From contig NZ_JAASRN010000003.1 in assembly GCF_011761635.1 (NCBI RefSeq), positions 1-64,000 of the forward strand: a stretch of 64,000 bases of DNA, in the 5' to 3' direction. The position numbers were made by a program, and so were the translations under genes. Source of the DNA: Thermonema lapsum (GTDB taxonomy: Bacteria; Bacteroidota; Bacteroidia; Cytophagales; Thermonemataceae). Shown one piece after another: positions 53,191 to 61,787 of the stretch. Each line of letters begins with the position of its first letter. Position 1 is the first letter of the stretch. The notes under the pieces are model-generated. The model worked only from the letters and a program-made list of their open reading frames with translations. It was not told the origin of the DNA and searched no databases.

Positions 53191-54300
53191 TTAAGCGGCA
53201 GCTGGGGGTGCTCCGTAGGTGCTTTGCCATTCGTCGAGTTTTTTGTCCATGATGCGAAACCAGAGAGGCGGCACCAGTGCCAGTAGAATCATACTAGGAT
53301 AGCCAGCCGGCAGTTGGGGGCTTTCGTCGAAGTGTCGCAGTATTTGATAGGGGCGGCTGGCATAGGCGTGGTGGTCGGAGTGGCGCTGCAATTGGAAAAG
53401 GAAGAAGTTGCTTATCATGTGGCTGGCATTCCACGAGTGGATAGGGCGCACGCGTTCGTAGCGCCCATTGGGCAGCTGACGACGTTCCAAGCCGTAATGT
53501 TCTATATAGTTGACCACTTCCAGTAAGCTGAAAGCCACTATGCTTTGTGCAAAGAAGAAAGGAATGACCTCCCAGGCAAGACGATTGACCGAAGCACTTA
53601 CCAACACAAAGACAAACCCCACGTAAAGCAAGGGCAGCACTACATACCAAAGCATACGATTGTGTATGCTCCAAAAGGCTTTTCTTTCTTTATTCAATCT
53701 GTTTTTTTCTATATTCCATGCACTGCGGAAGCTGCCCGCCACCGTGCGCCACCAGAAGCGGTAAAAAGATTCACCGCGTCGGGCAGTAGCCGGGTCTTGT
53801 GGAGTGGCTACATGCACATGATGTCCATAGTTGTGCTCAATGAAGAAATGCATATAACAAACCGTCATCAAGATGAGTTGTGCCATCCATTGGTCGTACC
53901 GGTTATTTTTGTGTCCCAACTCATGCGCTACGGTGATGCCAATGCCGCCAGTTACTACGCCAGTGCTCAGTGTGAAACCCAACCATTCGTACCAAGGACG
54001 GGACGGGTTCTGAGCCGCTGCCCAGCAAGCCCACATAACCAATAGTACTTGCAAGTAAGCCCAGCTGTGCGTGATGAAACGGTAATATCGCTCCGTGCTT
54101 AGGATACGTTCAAGCGATTGGGGAACGTTGTAGCGGTCTTCACCCACATAGTAATCCATGAGCGGAATGCACACAAAGGCGAAGATGAGAGGGTAGAAGT
54201 AGCCAATGCCCCCTTGATAGTAGCCAGCAATTAAAAGCACCGGTAGAATGAAGGCGCTTAAAAAGCCTATTTTTCTTATGAGTATTTTGCTCACTTTCAT
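53191..54300 (-). CDS. alkB: alkane 1-monooxygenase (AlkB-type)
   Basis: A membrane di-iron monooxygenase of 369 residues. The four histidine signatures of AlkB are all present: HELGHKNNRYDQ, EHNYGHHVHVATP, NYIEHYGLERR and LQRHSDHHAYASRPYQ. Six or so transmembrane segments surround them. AlkB hydroxylates medium-chain alkanes or related acyl chains at the terminal carbon; rubredoxin partners are not adjacent. It is monocistronic. It may act on n-alkanes or on membrane lipid chains. Confidence 0.9.
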   Translation of the reverse strand: MKVSKILIRKIGFLSAFILPVLLIAGYYQGGIGYFYPLIFAFVCIPLMDYYVGEDRYNVPQSLERILSTERYYRFITHSWAYLQVLLVMWACWAAAQNPSRPWYEWLGFTLSTGVVTGGIGITVAHELGHKNNRYDQWMAQLILMTVCYMHFFIEHNYGHHVHVATPQDPATARRGESFYRFWWRTVAGSFRSAWNIEKNRLNKERKAFWSIHNRMLWYVVLPLLYVGFVFVLVSASVNRLAWEVIPFFFAQSIVAFSLLEVVNYIEHYGLERRQLPNGRYERVRPIHSWNASHMISNFFLFQLQRHSDHHAYASRPYQILRHFDESPQLPAGYPSMILLALVPPLWFRIMDKKLDEWQSTYGAPPAAA

Positions 54301-54474
54301 GGTTTTGCTCGTAGTTTTGCTTACACAATAATATAAAAACTAAACTTATAGTCCAATTTTTTTGCTAAAAAATTGAACCAAAAGTTTAGTTTTGCTCTAT
54401 TAGGGACGAAAGCAAGCAAAAACCGCAACGGCAAGCGGCAGAGACTAACGAATAAAGTTCTGCTAAATTAAGGT

Positions 54475-55611
54475 TTATCTGAGCGCTACGGGGCTTTCTT
54501 CTCTGTTATCAAACAGTTGCACGGTGTTTAAAATACCCTTTAAGCGGCGAAGTATGGGTAGTTTTTCTCTGCTCGGGGCATAAATGTAGGCTTCTATGTA
54601 GTAGAAGTAGCCTTTATGCTCAAAGGCATAGCCTACAAATCCGCCGCCACGTCGTCGGCTTTCGAGCACCCATAAGCCTGCATACTCCCGCACGGGGATG
54701 TCGTTGAGGTGGGTATCTCTGACATGCAGGGGCACGCGCGTTTCGGTTTGCACAAAAGAGCCTTCGCGCTTGGGATTGTAGCGCAAAAAGTGCTTGCCTA
54801 TACGGTCGCGGTGCTGAATGATAAAAGTAGTATCATACATTTCTTTGGCTCGAAGAGGCAGACGGCTTATCCATATGTTTTGATAGGCATTGTCAGAAAC
54901 TGTGCCTATCCATATAAAGTCCTTGTCGCTCAGCACTTCTTTGTAGTTGGGGGGAAGTGAGAAGCTAAGTCCGAACTTTCGTTTGAGGGTATTCATGAGG
55001 CTGACGGCATGCACTTTGGCTCTTTGAATGCTTTCTGACATGTAAGTAGTCAAGTGGTCTTCAAAGACAAAGAGCAGCTGCTCTTGGCTGGCTTCGTCTT
55101 GTAAATAGCGTTGTAGGGCTTGGGAGTTTTTGCCTACAAGAAAAACGAGTAACTGTCCTTTGGCGTAGCGGTCGTATTGCAAAAACAGGGTGGCAGTTTG
55201 CTTGCTGGCGCTGAACTGCTGCAACTCTTCGGGATTGAGTAGGCGCAAAATGCGGCGAGTGGCAGCCGAAGAATCACTTAGGTCGGCTACAAACAACACC
55301 TGACGGAATATCTTAAAACCATCGAAATCGGGCGGCGATATGAACATGTATGTAAAAAAAGGCTCTGGTTGCGGTAGTCCTGGCACAGGCAGTTGTAGGC
55401 AATGGCGTACTTGTTCGCCAATGCCTGCTTTCCATGCGGTGGGGTCCATACTTACAAGTATTTTACCTACAGTGCCGCTGGCTGCCGGTTGGTAGGTGGG
55501 ACGTGTGCCTGCTGTCTCTTTTTTTCTGCCTTGCCAAAAGATAAAAGCAACAGAGAGGGCAACCAACAAAAGTATGCCCCCCAACAAAAAGCGGTATTGA
55601 GTCTTCTTCAT
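54475..55611 (-). CDS. DUF4837 family exported protein
   Basis: Start at 55611 (MKKTQYRFLLGGILLLVALS), with an N-terminal signal/anchor and about 378 residues. The sequence after the anchor (GTVGKILVSMDPTAWKAGIG, then LPVPGLPQPEPFFTYMFISP, then FKIFRQVLFVADLSD) matches the Bacteroidota-specific DUF4837 family, which often follows peptidoglycan or cell-division genes. The function is unknown. Here it lies 112 bases after the LysM transglycosylase gene on the same strand, so they may be co-transcribed. Confidence 0.85.
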   Translation of the reverse strand: MKKTQYRFLLGGILLLVALSVAFIFWQGRKKETAGTRPTYQPAASGTVGKILVSMDPTAWKAGIGEQVRHCLQLPVPGLPQPEPFFTYMFISPPDFDGFKIFRQVLFVADLSDSSAATRRILRLLNPEELQQFSASKQTATLFLQYDRYAKGQLLVFLVGKNSQALQRYLQDEASQEQLLFVFEDHLTTYMSESIQRAKVHAVSLMNTLKRKFGLSFSLPPNYKEVLSDKDFIWIGTVSDNAYQNIWISRLPLRAKEMYDTTFIIQHRDRIGKHFLRYNPKREGSFVQTETRVPLHVRDTHLNDIPVREYAGLWVLESRRRGGGFVGYAFEHKGYFYYIEAYIYAPSREKLPILRRLKGILNTVQLFDNREESPVALR

Positions 55612-55723
55612 GACGTATGGAACTGTTTTTTCAAAAAAACAAAACTTTTGCAAAAAATGTATGTCTTCTGCTTTTGCTTCTTCATAAGGCAAAGAAGGCA
55701 GAAGACATAAAAAAAGAAGTTTC

Positions 55724-57088
55724 TTAGCGTATGCGCAGGCGTTGCCCTTTTACTATATTGTTCCCTTTGAGCGAGGGATTCAGCTCACGTAGTTGCTCTA
55801 TGCTGAGATTATGGCGCTGAGCTATGGACCAAAGCGTATCGCCGGGGCGCACGATGTAGTAAGAGGTGTCGCTTGCCTGCGGCTGGTAAACCCAAACAAT
55901 GAGGCGCTGGTTGGGATAGATATTATTGCTTCGCAAGTGGTTCCATTGTTTCAAAGCGGCAGTGCTTACTCCGTATTTCTGCGCTATTATGTTTAAGCTT
56001 TCTCCCTTTTGCACCCGGTGGTAGATAGCTTTTTGATGCGCACCCGGAGTATATGCCACCTTTTGTACTGGCACTTGTGTATTACTACTCAGTACAATAT
56101 CTTCTTCCTTGATGTCTAAAATTTCTTCTTGGTGTAAGGCGTACCATTCTTTCTTATGTGCCGGAATACGCAAGACAAATTGAGAACCATAGGGGGGGGT
56201 AGCGTAGTATTTCAGTTGAGGGTTGAGTGCTTTCAAGGTATCGAGCGGTACCTCCAAGCCTTGTGCCAGCTGTTGCAGGCTTACTTTGGGGGGTACATGA
56301 ATGGTGTCGCTTTTTAAAAATGGCTCTACTTCTTGGGGGTAGGGTATATTGTGCGCCTCATGATAGCGCATTACATAAACCATGGCTATGTAAAAAGGGA
56401 CATAGGCACGGGTTTCGCTCGGCAAATAAGGGTATATTTCCCAAAAAGAGGTTTTATCGCCGGAACGCCGTATGGCTCTGCGCACATTGCCAGCACCGCA
56501 GTTGTAAGCTGCCAGTGCCAAATGCCAGTCTTCAAACATATTGTAAAGGTCTTTCAAAAACAGACAAGCAGCTTCGGTGGACTTGTAGGGGTCCATGCGC
56601 TCATCTATGTAGCGGTCGATGCGCAGTCCATATTCTCGTCCAGTAAAGGACATAAACTGCCATAAGCCTACTGCCGATGCCCAAGAGCGTGCCTTAGGCA
56701 GCAGTGCTGATTCTATGATGGCTAAATATTTCAGTTCTTCGGGCAGCTTATGACGGCGCAGGGCTTCTTCGAAAATGGGAAAATAGCGGGGCGCACGCTG
56801 TAGAAAACGAATGGTTTGCTGGCGGTCGTCAATGAGGTATTTTTTGATGAAACGAAGTACTACCGGGTGGTAGGTAAGCGGTATGGTTTGTTGTGCACAT
56901 GCCAAGCGCTCTTTGATGAGCGCTTCATGCAGTTGGGGCACATAATCACGAAAGCGAGCATCCGCCGTATCAACCGCTTGTGGCAAAGGTATGTCTGTAG
57001 GGTAGCTGGCTTTTTGTTCTTGACCTTGTGCCCACACATATGGACCGATGATAACCAACAAGCAGCAGAGTATATGTAGTCTTTTCAT
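55724..57088 (-). CDS. mltD: membrane-bound lytic transglycosylase, MltD-like, with LysM domains
   Basis: Start at 57088 (MKRLHILCCLLVIIGPYVWA), giving about 454 residues. A signal peptide leads to an SLT domain (about 95-230) with the catalytic Glu in LKYLAIIESALLPKARSWAS, then GLWQFM and AYNCGAGNVRRAIRRSGDK. C-terminal LysM repeats bind peptidoglycan: HRVQKGESLNIIAQKYGVST and YIVRPGDTLWSIAQRHNLSI; a third LysM-like segment precedes them. The enzyme cleaves glycan strands non-hydrolytically. A long inverted repeat lies upstream of the gene, after gatA. Confidence 0.9.
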   Translation of the reverse strand: MKRLHILCCLLVIIGPYVWAQGQEQKASYPTDIPLPQAVDTADARFRDYVPQLHEALIKERLACAQQTIPLTYHPVVLRFIKKYLIDDRQQTIRFLQRAPRYFPIFEEALRRHKLPEELKYLAIIESALLPKARSWASAVGLWQFMSFTGREYGLRIDRYIDERMDPYKSTEAACLFLKDLYNMFEDWHLALAAYNCGAGNVRRAIRRSGDKTSFWEIYPYLPSETRAYVPFYIAMVYVMRYHEAHNIPYPQEVEPFLKSDTIHVPPKVSLQQLAQGLEVPLDTLKALNPQLKYYATPPYGSQFVLRIPAHKKEWYALHQEEILDIKEEDIVLSSNTQVPVQKVAYTPGAHQKAIYHRVQKGESLNIIAQKYGVSTAALKQWNHLRSNNIYPNQRLIVWVYQPQASDTSYYIVRPGDTLWSIAQRHNLSIEQLRELNPSLKGNNIVKGQRLRIR

Positions 57089-57110
57089 AAACTTTGAACT
57101 CAAAAACTTA

Positions 57111-57160
57111 TAGGGTGTTTTACCGGAAACACGAGCGATAAGTTACGGTAAAACACCCTA
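57111..57160 (-). terminator. long inverted repeat, likely terminator of gatA
   Basis: A perfect 15-base stem (57111-57125 with 57146-57160) with a 20-base spacer, 22 bases after the gatA stop and about 20 bases upstream of mltD. On the minus strand it is followed by TATAAGTTTTTGAG. An operator for mltD is a less likely alternative. Confidence 0.7.
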
Positions 57161-57182
57161 TCATGCAAGAAAATAGTTAATT

Positions 57183-58607
57183 TTACAATAAAATACGGCT
57201 GATTTTTAGTAGCTTTTCTTCTTCAAATCGGTTGGCAATGAACTGAATACCAATAGGTAAGCCTTTTTCGTCTTTTCCGGCAGGGATGGAAATGGCAGGC
57301 ACGCCTACTACGTTGGCTTGTACCGTAAACAGGTCTGCTAAATACATTTTTACCGGGTCGTCTTGGAAAGACCCCAAGGGGAAGGCAGTGTCGGGTGTGG
57401 TAGGAGTCAGCAGAAAGTCGTATTGTTCAAATAGCTTGTCTGTTTGTTCTTTGATAATACGACGCACGCGTTGTGCTTTGGTGTAGTAAGCGTCATAATA
57501 ATCGGCGCTCAGTACAAAGGTACCCAGAATGATGCGCCGTTTTACTTCTTTGCCGAAGCCTTCGGAACGGGTCTTTTTGTAAAGACTCTCTAAGTCGGTA
57601 GCGTGGGGGCTGCGGTAGCCGTAGCGTACGCCGTCATAGCGGGCAAGGTTAGAGCTCGCCTCGGCAGTGGTCAGGATATAATAGGTAGGCAAAATGTATT
57701 GAAGTATAGGGAAGTCGATAATTTCGACTTCGTGCCCTTGTGCACGCAGCTTTTCAATGCTTGCTTTCATGGCTTGGCGTATGGCAGGTGCTACAGCTTC
57801 GCTTTCTACGCCTTCGCGCAAGCAGGCGATACGATATTTTGGGGTTTGCCCATCTTGCAACAGTTGAGCATAGGCAGGGACTGGGCGCTGCGATACGGTG
57901 CTGTCGTGCGAGTCGGCGCCGGCTACTACCTCCAAAGTGAGGGCTATGTCTTCGGGGCTTTTGCCTATCAAGCCGATACAGTCAAAAGAGGAAGCATAGG
58001 CGATAAGTCCCCAGCGAGAGATGCGCGAATAGGTTGGCTTTAAGCCTATTACGCCGCAAAAAGCTGCCGGCTGGCGCACCGAGCCGCCGGTATCTGAACC
58101 AATAGAGAGCTGGCACATGTCGGCTTGTACGGCTACTGCCGAGGCGCCGGAGGAGCCGCCGGGCACCCGCTCTGGGTCTGCAGCATTGCGGGTAGCTCCG
58201 TATATGGAGTTTTCGTTAGAGGAGCCCATGGCAAATTCATCGCAGTTTTGCCGCCCAATGATGATAGCATCTTCGGCAAGAAGGCGCTCAACTACCGTAG
58301 CAGAGAACTGCGACACGAAGCCATCAAGTATTTTGCTGGCGGCTTGCAGTGGGTGGTCTTGGTAGCAAATGACATCTTTTAAACCTACCACCAAGCCTGC
58401 CAACTTGCCGGCTGTGCCTGCTTTTATCTTTTCGTCTATCTGGCGGGCTCTTTGGAGCGCTTCGTCGGCATAAACGCTCACAAATACATTGAGTTGCGGG
58501 TTTTTCTCTTCTATATTCTTCAGGTAATGCCGAACGAGGGTTTCGCAATTAAGCAAACCCTCTTCTATATCGCGGCGTATTTCAGCAAGCGAAAGATAAT
58601 TTTTCAA
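57183..58607 (-). CDS. gatA: glutamyl-tRNA(Gln) amidotransferase subunit A
   Basis: Amidase-signature enzyme of 474 residues that supplies ammonia for conversion of Glu-tRNA(Gln) to Gln-tRNA(Gln). Catalytic Ser-cisSer-Lys: Lys in VVGLKDVICYQDHPLQ (about 77), cis-Ser and nucleophile Ser in GGSSGASAVAVQADMCQLSI (about 152-178) and GSDTGGSVRQPAAFCG. gatB and gatC are not adjacent. It follows tatA by 22 bases on the same strand. tRNA-Gln itself lies elsewhere in this window. Confidence 0.95.
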   Translation of the reverse strand: MKNYLSLAEIRRDIEEGLLNCETLVRHYLKNIEEKNPQLNVFVSVYADEALQRARQIDEKIKAGTAGKLAGLVVGLKDVICYQDHPLQAASKILDGFVSQFSATVVERLLAEDAIIIGRQNCDEFAMGSSNENSIYGATRNAADPERVPGGSSGASAVAVQADMCQLSIGSDTGGSVRQPAAFCGVIGLKPTYSRISRWGLIAYASSFDCIGLIGKSPEDIALTLEVVAGADSHDSTVSQRPVPAYAQLLQDGQTPKYRIACLREGVESEAVAPAIRQAMKASIEKLRAQGHEVEIIDFPILQYILPTYYILTTAEASSNLARYDGVRYGYRSPHATDLESLYKKTRSEGFGKEVKRRIILGTFVLSADYYDAYYTKAQRVRRIIKEQTDKLFEQYDFLLTPTTPDTAFPLGSFQDDPVKMYLADLFTVQANVVGVPAISIPAGKDEKGLPIGIQFIANRFEEEKLLKISRILL

Positions 58608-58629
58608 AGCGATATCTTTTTTAGGTTAT

Positions 58630-58842
58630 TTACTTCTTGCTGTCTTCTTTTACGCTTTCTTCGATGTTTTCTTTTACCTCACGAGTAGCATCTTTGAATT
58701 CGCGGATGCCACGTCCCAGCCCGCGAGCTAATTCAGGAATGCGCTTTGCACCGAAGAAAATCAACAGAATGAAGAGTATCAGAATGAGTTCTGTGCCTCC
58801 AATGCTTCCCAAGAAGAGCAATACATTAGCCAAGCTTACCAT
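58630..58842 (-). CDS. tatA: Sec-independent protein translocase TatA/E
   Basis: A 70-residue Tat component. An N-terminal hydrophobic helix (about residues 15-29; ELILILFILLIFFGAKRIPE with the conserved FG hinge at 30-31) leads to the amphipathic helix (LARGLGRGIREFKDATREVK) and a charged tail. It belongs to the Tat system that exports folded proteins. tatC is not adjacent. It has its own promoter-like pair upstream and gatA follows after 22 bases. Confidence 0.93.
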   Translation of the reverse strand: MVSLANVLLFLGSIGGTELILILFILLIFFGAKRIPELARGLGRGIREFKDATREVKENIEESVKEDSKK

Positions 58843-58899
58843 AGTTCTAAGAGTTTTGGTTTGTATTCCCCTTTAAAACAAGACCTAAGGGGAGTTGGT

Positions 58900-58931
58900 G
58901 CAAAGATACAAAGCTTTTTCTAGTTTACAAT
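58900..58931 (-). promoter_or_regulatory. promoter-like pair upstream of tatA
   Basis: On the minus strand ATTG (58928-58931), exactly 20 bases, then TATCTTTG (58900-58907). The -7 element is an exact match and the -33 element has three of four bases. The ATG of tatA lies about 57 bases downstream. Confidence 0.6.
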
Positions 58932-59551
58932 CAAGTGTTTTTAGTTCTTATCTTCTTGTTTATCAGCTCATGAAGTGCCACCACCGCTGGCAGCAGTGGG
59001 CGGCTGCCGTCGTTTTCTATGACATAGTGGGCATAACGTCGCTTTTCTTCCTCGCTCATCTGCTTGGCTATGATGGCTTCGACTTGTGCTCTATTGCGGT
59101 GCGGGTCGCGCAGCAGCACACGCCGGATGCGTATTTCTACGGGAGCAGTTACCAGCACCAATAAGTCGAGTGAAGCATGTGCTCCGCTTTCTATCATAAG
59201 GGCAGCTTCGCGCACCACATAAGGCGCCTGCTTATGTGTCATCAACCATGCTTGGTAGTCCAAAGCTACCTGAGGATGCACCAACGCATTGAGTTGTTTG
59301 ACGGCTTGAACATCATGAAAGACGCGTTCTGCCAAGTAAGCGTTGTTGAGTGTCCCATCGGGGGTATATGCTTCTTTGCCGAAATGTTGTATGATTTGTT
59401 CTATTAGCTCTCGTTTATGCTGCATGAGATATTTGGCGCGGCTGTCGGCGTCATACACAGGGGCATCGAAGCCTCGATGCAAAATGCGGCACACTAGGCT
59501 CTTGCCACTGCCGATGCCACCGGTGATGCCTACTTGATAGGGGTGTTTCAT
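58931..59551 (-). CDS. coaE: dephospho-CoA kinase
   Basis: The last step of coenzyme A synthesis: phosphorylates the 3'-OH of dephospho-CoA. 206 residues with the Walker A GITGGIGSGKSLV (about 8-20), DADSRAKYLMQHK, HPQVALDYQAW, and the lid VTAPVEIRIRRVLLRDPHRN. The start overlaps the preceding ybbR-like stop by four bases (ATGA), so the two are translationally coupled. The stop is shared with the region of the tatA promoter. Confidence 0.95.
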   Translation of the reverse strand: MKHPYQVGITGGIGSGKSLVCRILHRGFDAPVYDADSRAKYLMQHKRELIEQIIQHFGKEAYTPDGTLNNAYLAERVFHDVQAVKQLNALVHPQVALDYQAWLMTHKQAPYVVREAALMIESGAHASLDLLVLVTAPVEIRIRRVLLRDPHRNRAQVEAIIAKQMSEEEKRRYAHYVIENDGSRPLLPAVVALHELINKKIRTKNT

Positions 59552-60501
59552 GGTTGTAATAGTTTGACTTGCGAAGGGGTGATTGCCTTTATCTGTATGC
59601 CGTTTAAGGAAGTTGTTACTTGTACGCGCAACGAATCGCGAGAACTGCTTTCCTCAAAAGATACCCATGCCTGTATTGCCCGCGGCGATGTTTTGAGTGC
59701 TTCCAAATCTTCGGCTTTACCGCTCAGCTGCACTTTTACTTTTGAGGGATGTATTTGCCAGTGCCCTTTTTCCGGAAAGTCTTTCAGCTCCACAGGCAGC
59801 TGCAAGGTGATTTGTTGAAAATAACCTACACGGAAGTGTAAACGGACGGCATCTGGTTGAAGCTGTATGTCTTTTTGCGAAATCAATTGACGGCTGCGGT
59901 AGGAGATATCGAAGTCTTCGTTGATGGAGAGAGCATAGAGTGGAAGCACCAACGTGTCGGGCAGCAGCTTTATTTTCTCGCTCTTACCTTCTACAATCAA
60001 ATGGGAGGGTTCCACTGTCGGTGCAGATGCTATATAACAACTGTCGCAAAGCAGCTCGTTTATTTGCTCTGTAGGAGGGAGTAACCTAATTTTTTTGGTT
60101 GTCAGGCGTGAGGGTTCGTACAGTATTATGTTTTCGGGTGAGATAATAGTTATTTCTAAGTCGTCGGGAAAATGTTGTTTGATAATAGGAAGCAGGCGAC
60201 GGGCTGGCAGTACATCTACATCGGAGGGTAGCGTAAAAGCGAGGGTATCAAGCAATGGGCGAAAGGAGAGACGGAGCAGGCTCCATCCGCTCCCTTTTAT
60301 TTCTACTTGCACAGGATGCACCTGACTCAGTAAGCGTATGTGGAGCGTATAAGAAGTGCTGTAGGTTTTGCTAAGAGTAACAGACAACCAAAAAACAGTA
60401 GAAAGCAGCATGCATACCGCAAGAGCTTTTATATCTTGGGAAGTGAGCTGTCGAAAGGGAACAGAGAAGGCGGTCCATACTGTAAAGAGAAATTTCTTCA
60501 T
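59548..60501 (-). CDS. YbbR-like domain protein
   Basis: Start at 60501 (MKKFLFTVWTAFSVPFRQLT), about 317 residues. A transmembrane helix (about 30-46; ALAVCMLLSTVFWLSVTL) is followed by several beta-rich YbbR repeats (VDVLPARRLLPIIKQHFPDD, then DLEITIISPENIILYEPSRL, then PVELKDFPEKGHWQIHPSKV). In Firmicutes the YbbR protein CdaR regulates a diadenylate cyclase, but no cdaA is next to this gene. In Bacteroidota ybbR and coaE are commonly together, as here. Confidence 0.85.
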   Translation of the reverse strand: MKKFLFTVWTAFSVPFRQLTSQDIKALAVCMLLSTVFWLSVTLSKTYSTSYTLHIRLLSQVHPVQVEIKGSGWSLLRLSFRPLLDTLAFTLPSDVDVLPARRLLPIIKQHFPDDLEITIISPENIILYEPSRLTTKKIRLLPPTEQINELLCDSCYIASAPTVEPSHLIVEGKSEKIKLLPDTLVLPLYALSINEDFDISYRSRQLISQKDIQLQPDAVRLHFRVGYFQQITLQLPVELKDFPEKGHWQIHPSKVKVQLSGKAEDLEALKTSPRAIQAWVSFEESSSRDSLRVQVTTSLNGIQIKAITPSQVKLLQP

Positions 60502-60538
60502 AAGAAGGCGCAAAACAGTCGTATCTTGGGCAAAAATA

Positions 60539-60568
60539 AAAAAAGCTGTGAGTTATCACAGCTTTTTT
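60539..60568 (-). terminator. terminator after tRNA-His
   Basis: A perfect 13-base stem (60539-60551 with 60556-60568) with a GTTA (AAC-type) loop. Both outer flanks are A/T runs, so it works on either strand; on the minus strand it ends the tRNA-His transcript. Confidence 0.85.
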
Positions 60569-60572
60569 AGGG

Positions 60573-60647
60573 GGAGGAAGACGGGACTCGAACCCGCGAC
60601 CTCCAGAGCCACAATCTGGCGCTCTAACCAACTGAGCTACAACCTCC
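60573..60647 (-). tRNA. tRNA-His (anticodon GTG)
   Basis: Read on the minus strand: GGAGGTTG-TA-GCTC...GAGC, anticodon stem CCAGA/TCTGG with loop TTGTGGC (anticodon GTG), T-arm GCGGG-TTCGAGT-CCCGT, then CTTCCTCC. An extra G precedes position 1 (G-1), as expected for tRNA-His. CCA is not encoded. The acceptor stem shows two U-U oppositions (positions 5-68 and 6-67), which I note as a finding. Confidence 0.93.
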
Positions 60648-60661
60648 GTGTATTTGCGATG

Positions 60662-60693
60662 CAAATATAGAGAAATGAAATATACGGCGCAAT
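60662..60693 (-). promoter_or_regulatory. promoter of tRNA-His
   Basis: On the minus strand ATTG (60690-60693), exactly 20 bases, then TATATTTG (60662-60669), 14 bases before the tRNA. The -7 is identical to that of tRNA-Gln; -33 has three of four bases. Confidence 0.7.
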
Positions 60694-60709
60694 GGTTTTG
60701 AGGGAAAAA

Positions 60710-61768
60710 TTATGCTTCCGGTTTCCAAATCCAGCCGTGGGTATCTTCCACACGCCCGTATTTGATGTCATCGAGGGTTTTGAGCACACGGTTGGCAAAT
60801 ACGCGTCCTTCTAAAGGTGGCAACTGATAGTCCTTGCCCTCGTAGCCGATGGTTACGATGTGGGCAATGGTAGCCGCCGTGCCCACGCCAAAGGCGGCAC
60901 TCAAAGAACCCTCTTCCAAGTAACCAATAATCTCCTTTACGGGTACGGGGCGTTCTTCTACTTCATACCCCCATTCGCGGGCGAGTGTAAGTACACTGTC
61001 GCGGGTGATGCCTGCCAAAATGGAATCACTCAGAGGGGCGGTGATGATGCGATTGTCTTTGCGAAACATGATATTCATGGTGCCGGCTTCTTCTATGTAT
61101 TCGTGTGTTTTGCCGTCGGTCCATATCAGCTGATGGTAACCTTGTTGTTGTGCCAGACGAGCAGGGTACAAAGAAGCGGCGTAGTTGCCTGCGGCTTTGG
61201 CATAACCGGTGCCGCCGGCTACAGCACGCGTGTAGTGGGTTTCTATCTTCACCTTCACCGGCTCGATGTAGTATTTGCTCACAGGGCAAGTAAAGATGAT
61301 GAACTTGTACGTATTGGATGGGCGTACGCCTATAAACTCATCGGTAGCAAACATGAACGGACGGATATAGAGCGAGTAGCCTTCGCGTTGTGGAATCCAG
61401 TCTTTATCCAGTTTCAACAGCTCGCGCAAGCCCTCCATAAATATCTCTTCAGGAATGGGCGGCATGCACATGCGCTCGGCAGAACGTAGCATGCGTTTGT
61501 AGTTGTCGTAGGGGCGGAAAACCAAAATTTCGCCTTGTTCGCTTTTGTATGCTTTCAAGCCTTCGAAAATAGATTGACCATAATGGAGCGTAGCCATTGC
61601 CGGGCTGAAAGTCAAGGGGGCAAAAGGTACTATTTTACACGACTTCCATTCCCCGTCGGCATAGTCGGCAACGAGCATATGGTCGGAGAAAACATGCCCG
61701 AAACGCAGATTGTCGAAGTCCACTTCGGGCAAACGCGATTTTGCAGTCGTTTGTATTTCTATGTTCAT
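60710..61768 (-). CDS. ilvE: branched-chain amino acid aminotransferase
   Basis: A PLP-dependent fold IV aminotransferase of 352 residues. Signatures: FAPLTFSPAMATLHYGQSIF, the EGLKAY segment, GTGYAKAAGNYAASLYPARL containing the PLP Lys (about 200-219), and EEGSLSAAFGVGTAATIAHI. It converts branched-chain 2-oxo acids to Val, Leu and Ile. It is followed by no ilv gene; the neighbour upstream on the same strand is the adenosyltransferase, 19 bases away. Confidence 0.95.
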   Translation of the reverse strand: MNIEIQTTAKSRLPEVDFDNLRFGHVFSDHMLVADYADGEWKSCKIVPFAPLTFSPAMATLHYGQSIFEGLKAYKSEQGEILVFRPYDNYKRMLRSAERMCMPPIPEEIFMEGLRELLKLDKDWIPQREGYSLYIRPFMFATDEFIGVRPSNTYKFIIFTCPVSKYYIEPVKVKIETHYTRAVAGGTGYAKAAGNYAASLYPARLAQQQGYHQLIWTDGKTHEYIEEAGTMNIMFRKDNRIITAPLSDSILAGITRDSVLTLAREWGYEVEERPVPVKEIIGYLEEGSLSAAFGVGTAATIAHIVTIGYEGKDYQLPPLEGRVFANRVLKTLDDIKYGRVEDTHGWIWKPEA

Positions 61769-61787
61769 TAGGTCGTTTATTTTTGAA

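Noticed and set aside
60371-60664. 97-codon minus-strand frame across tRNA-His
   Set aside because: Its N-terminal half is the translated tRNA-His gene, a common annotation artefact.
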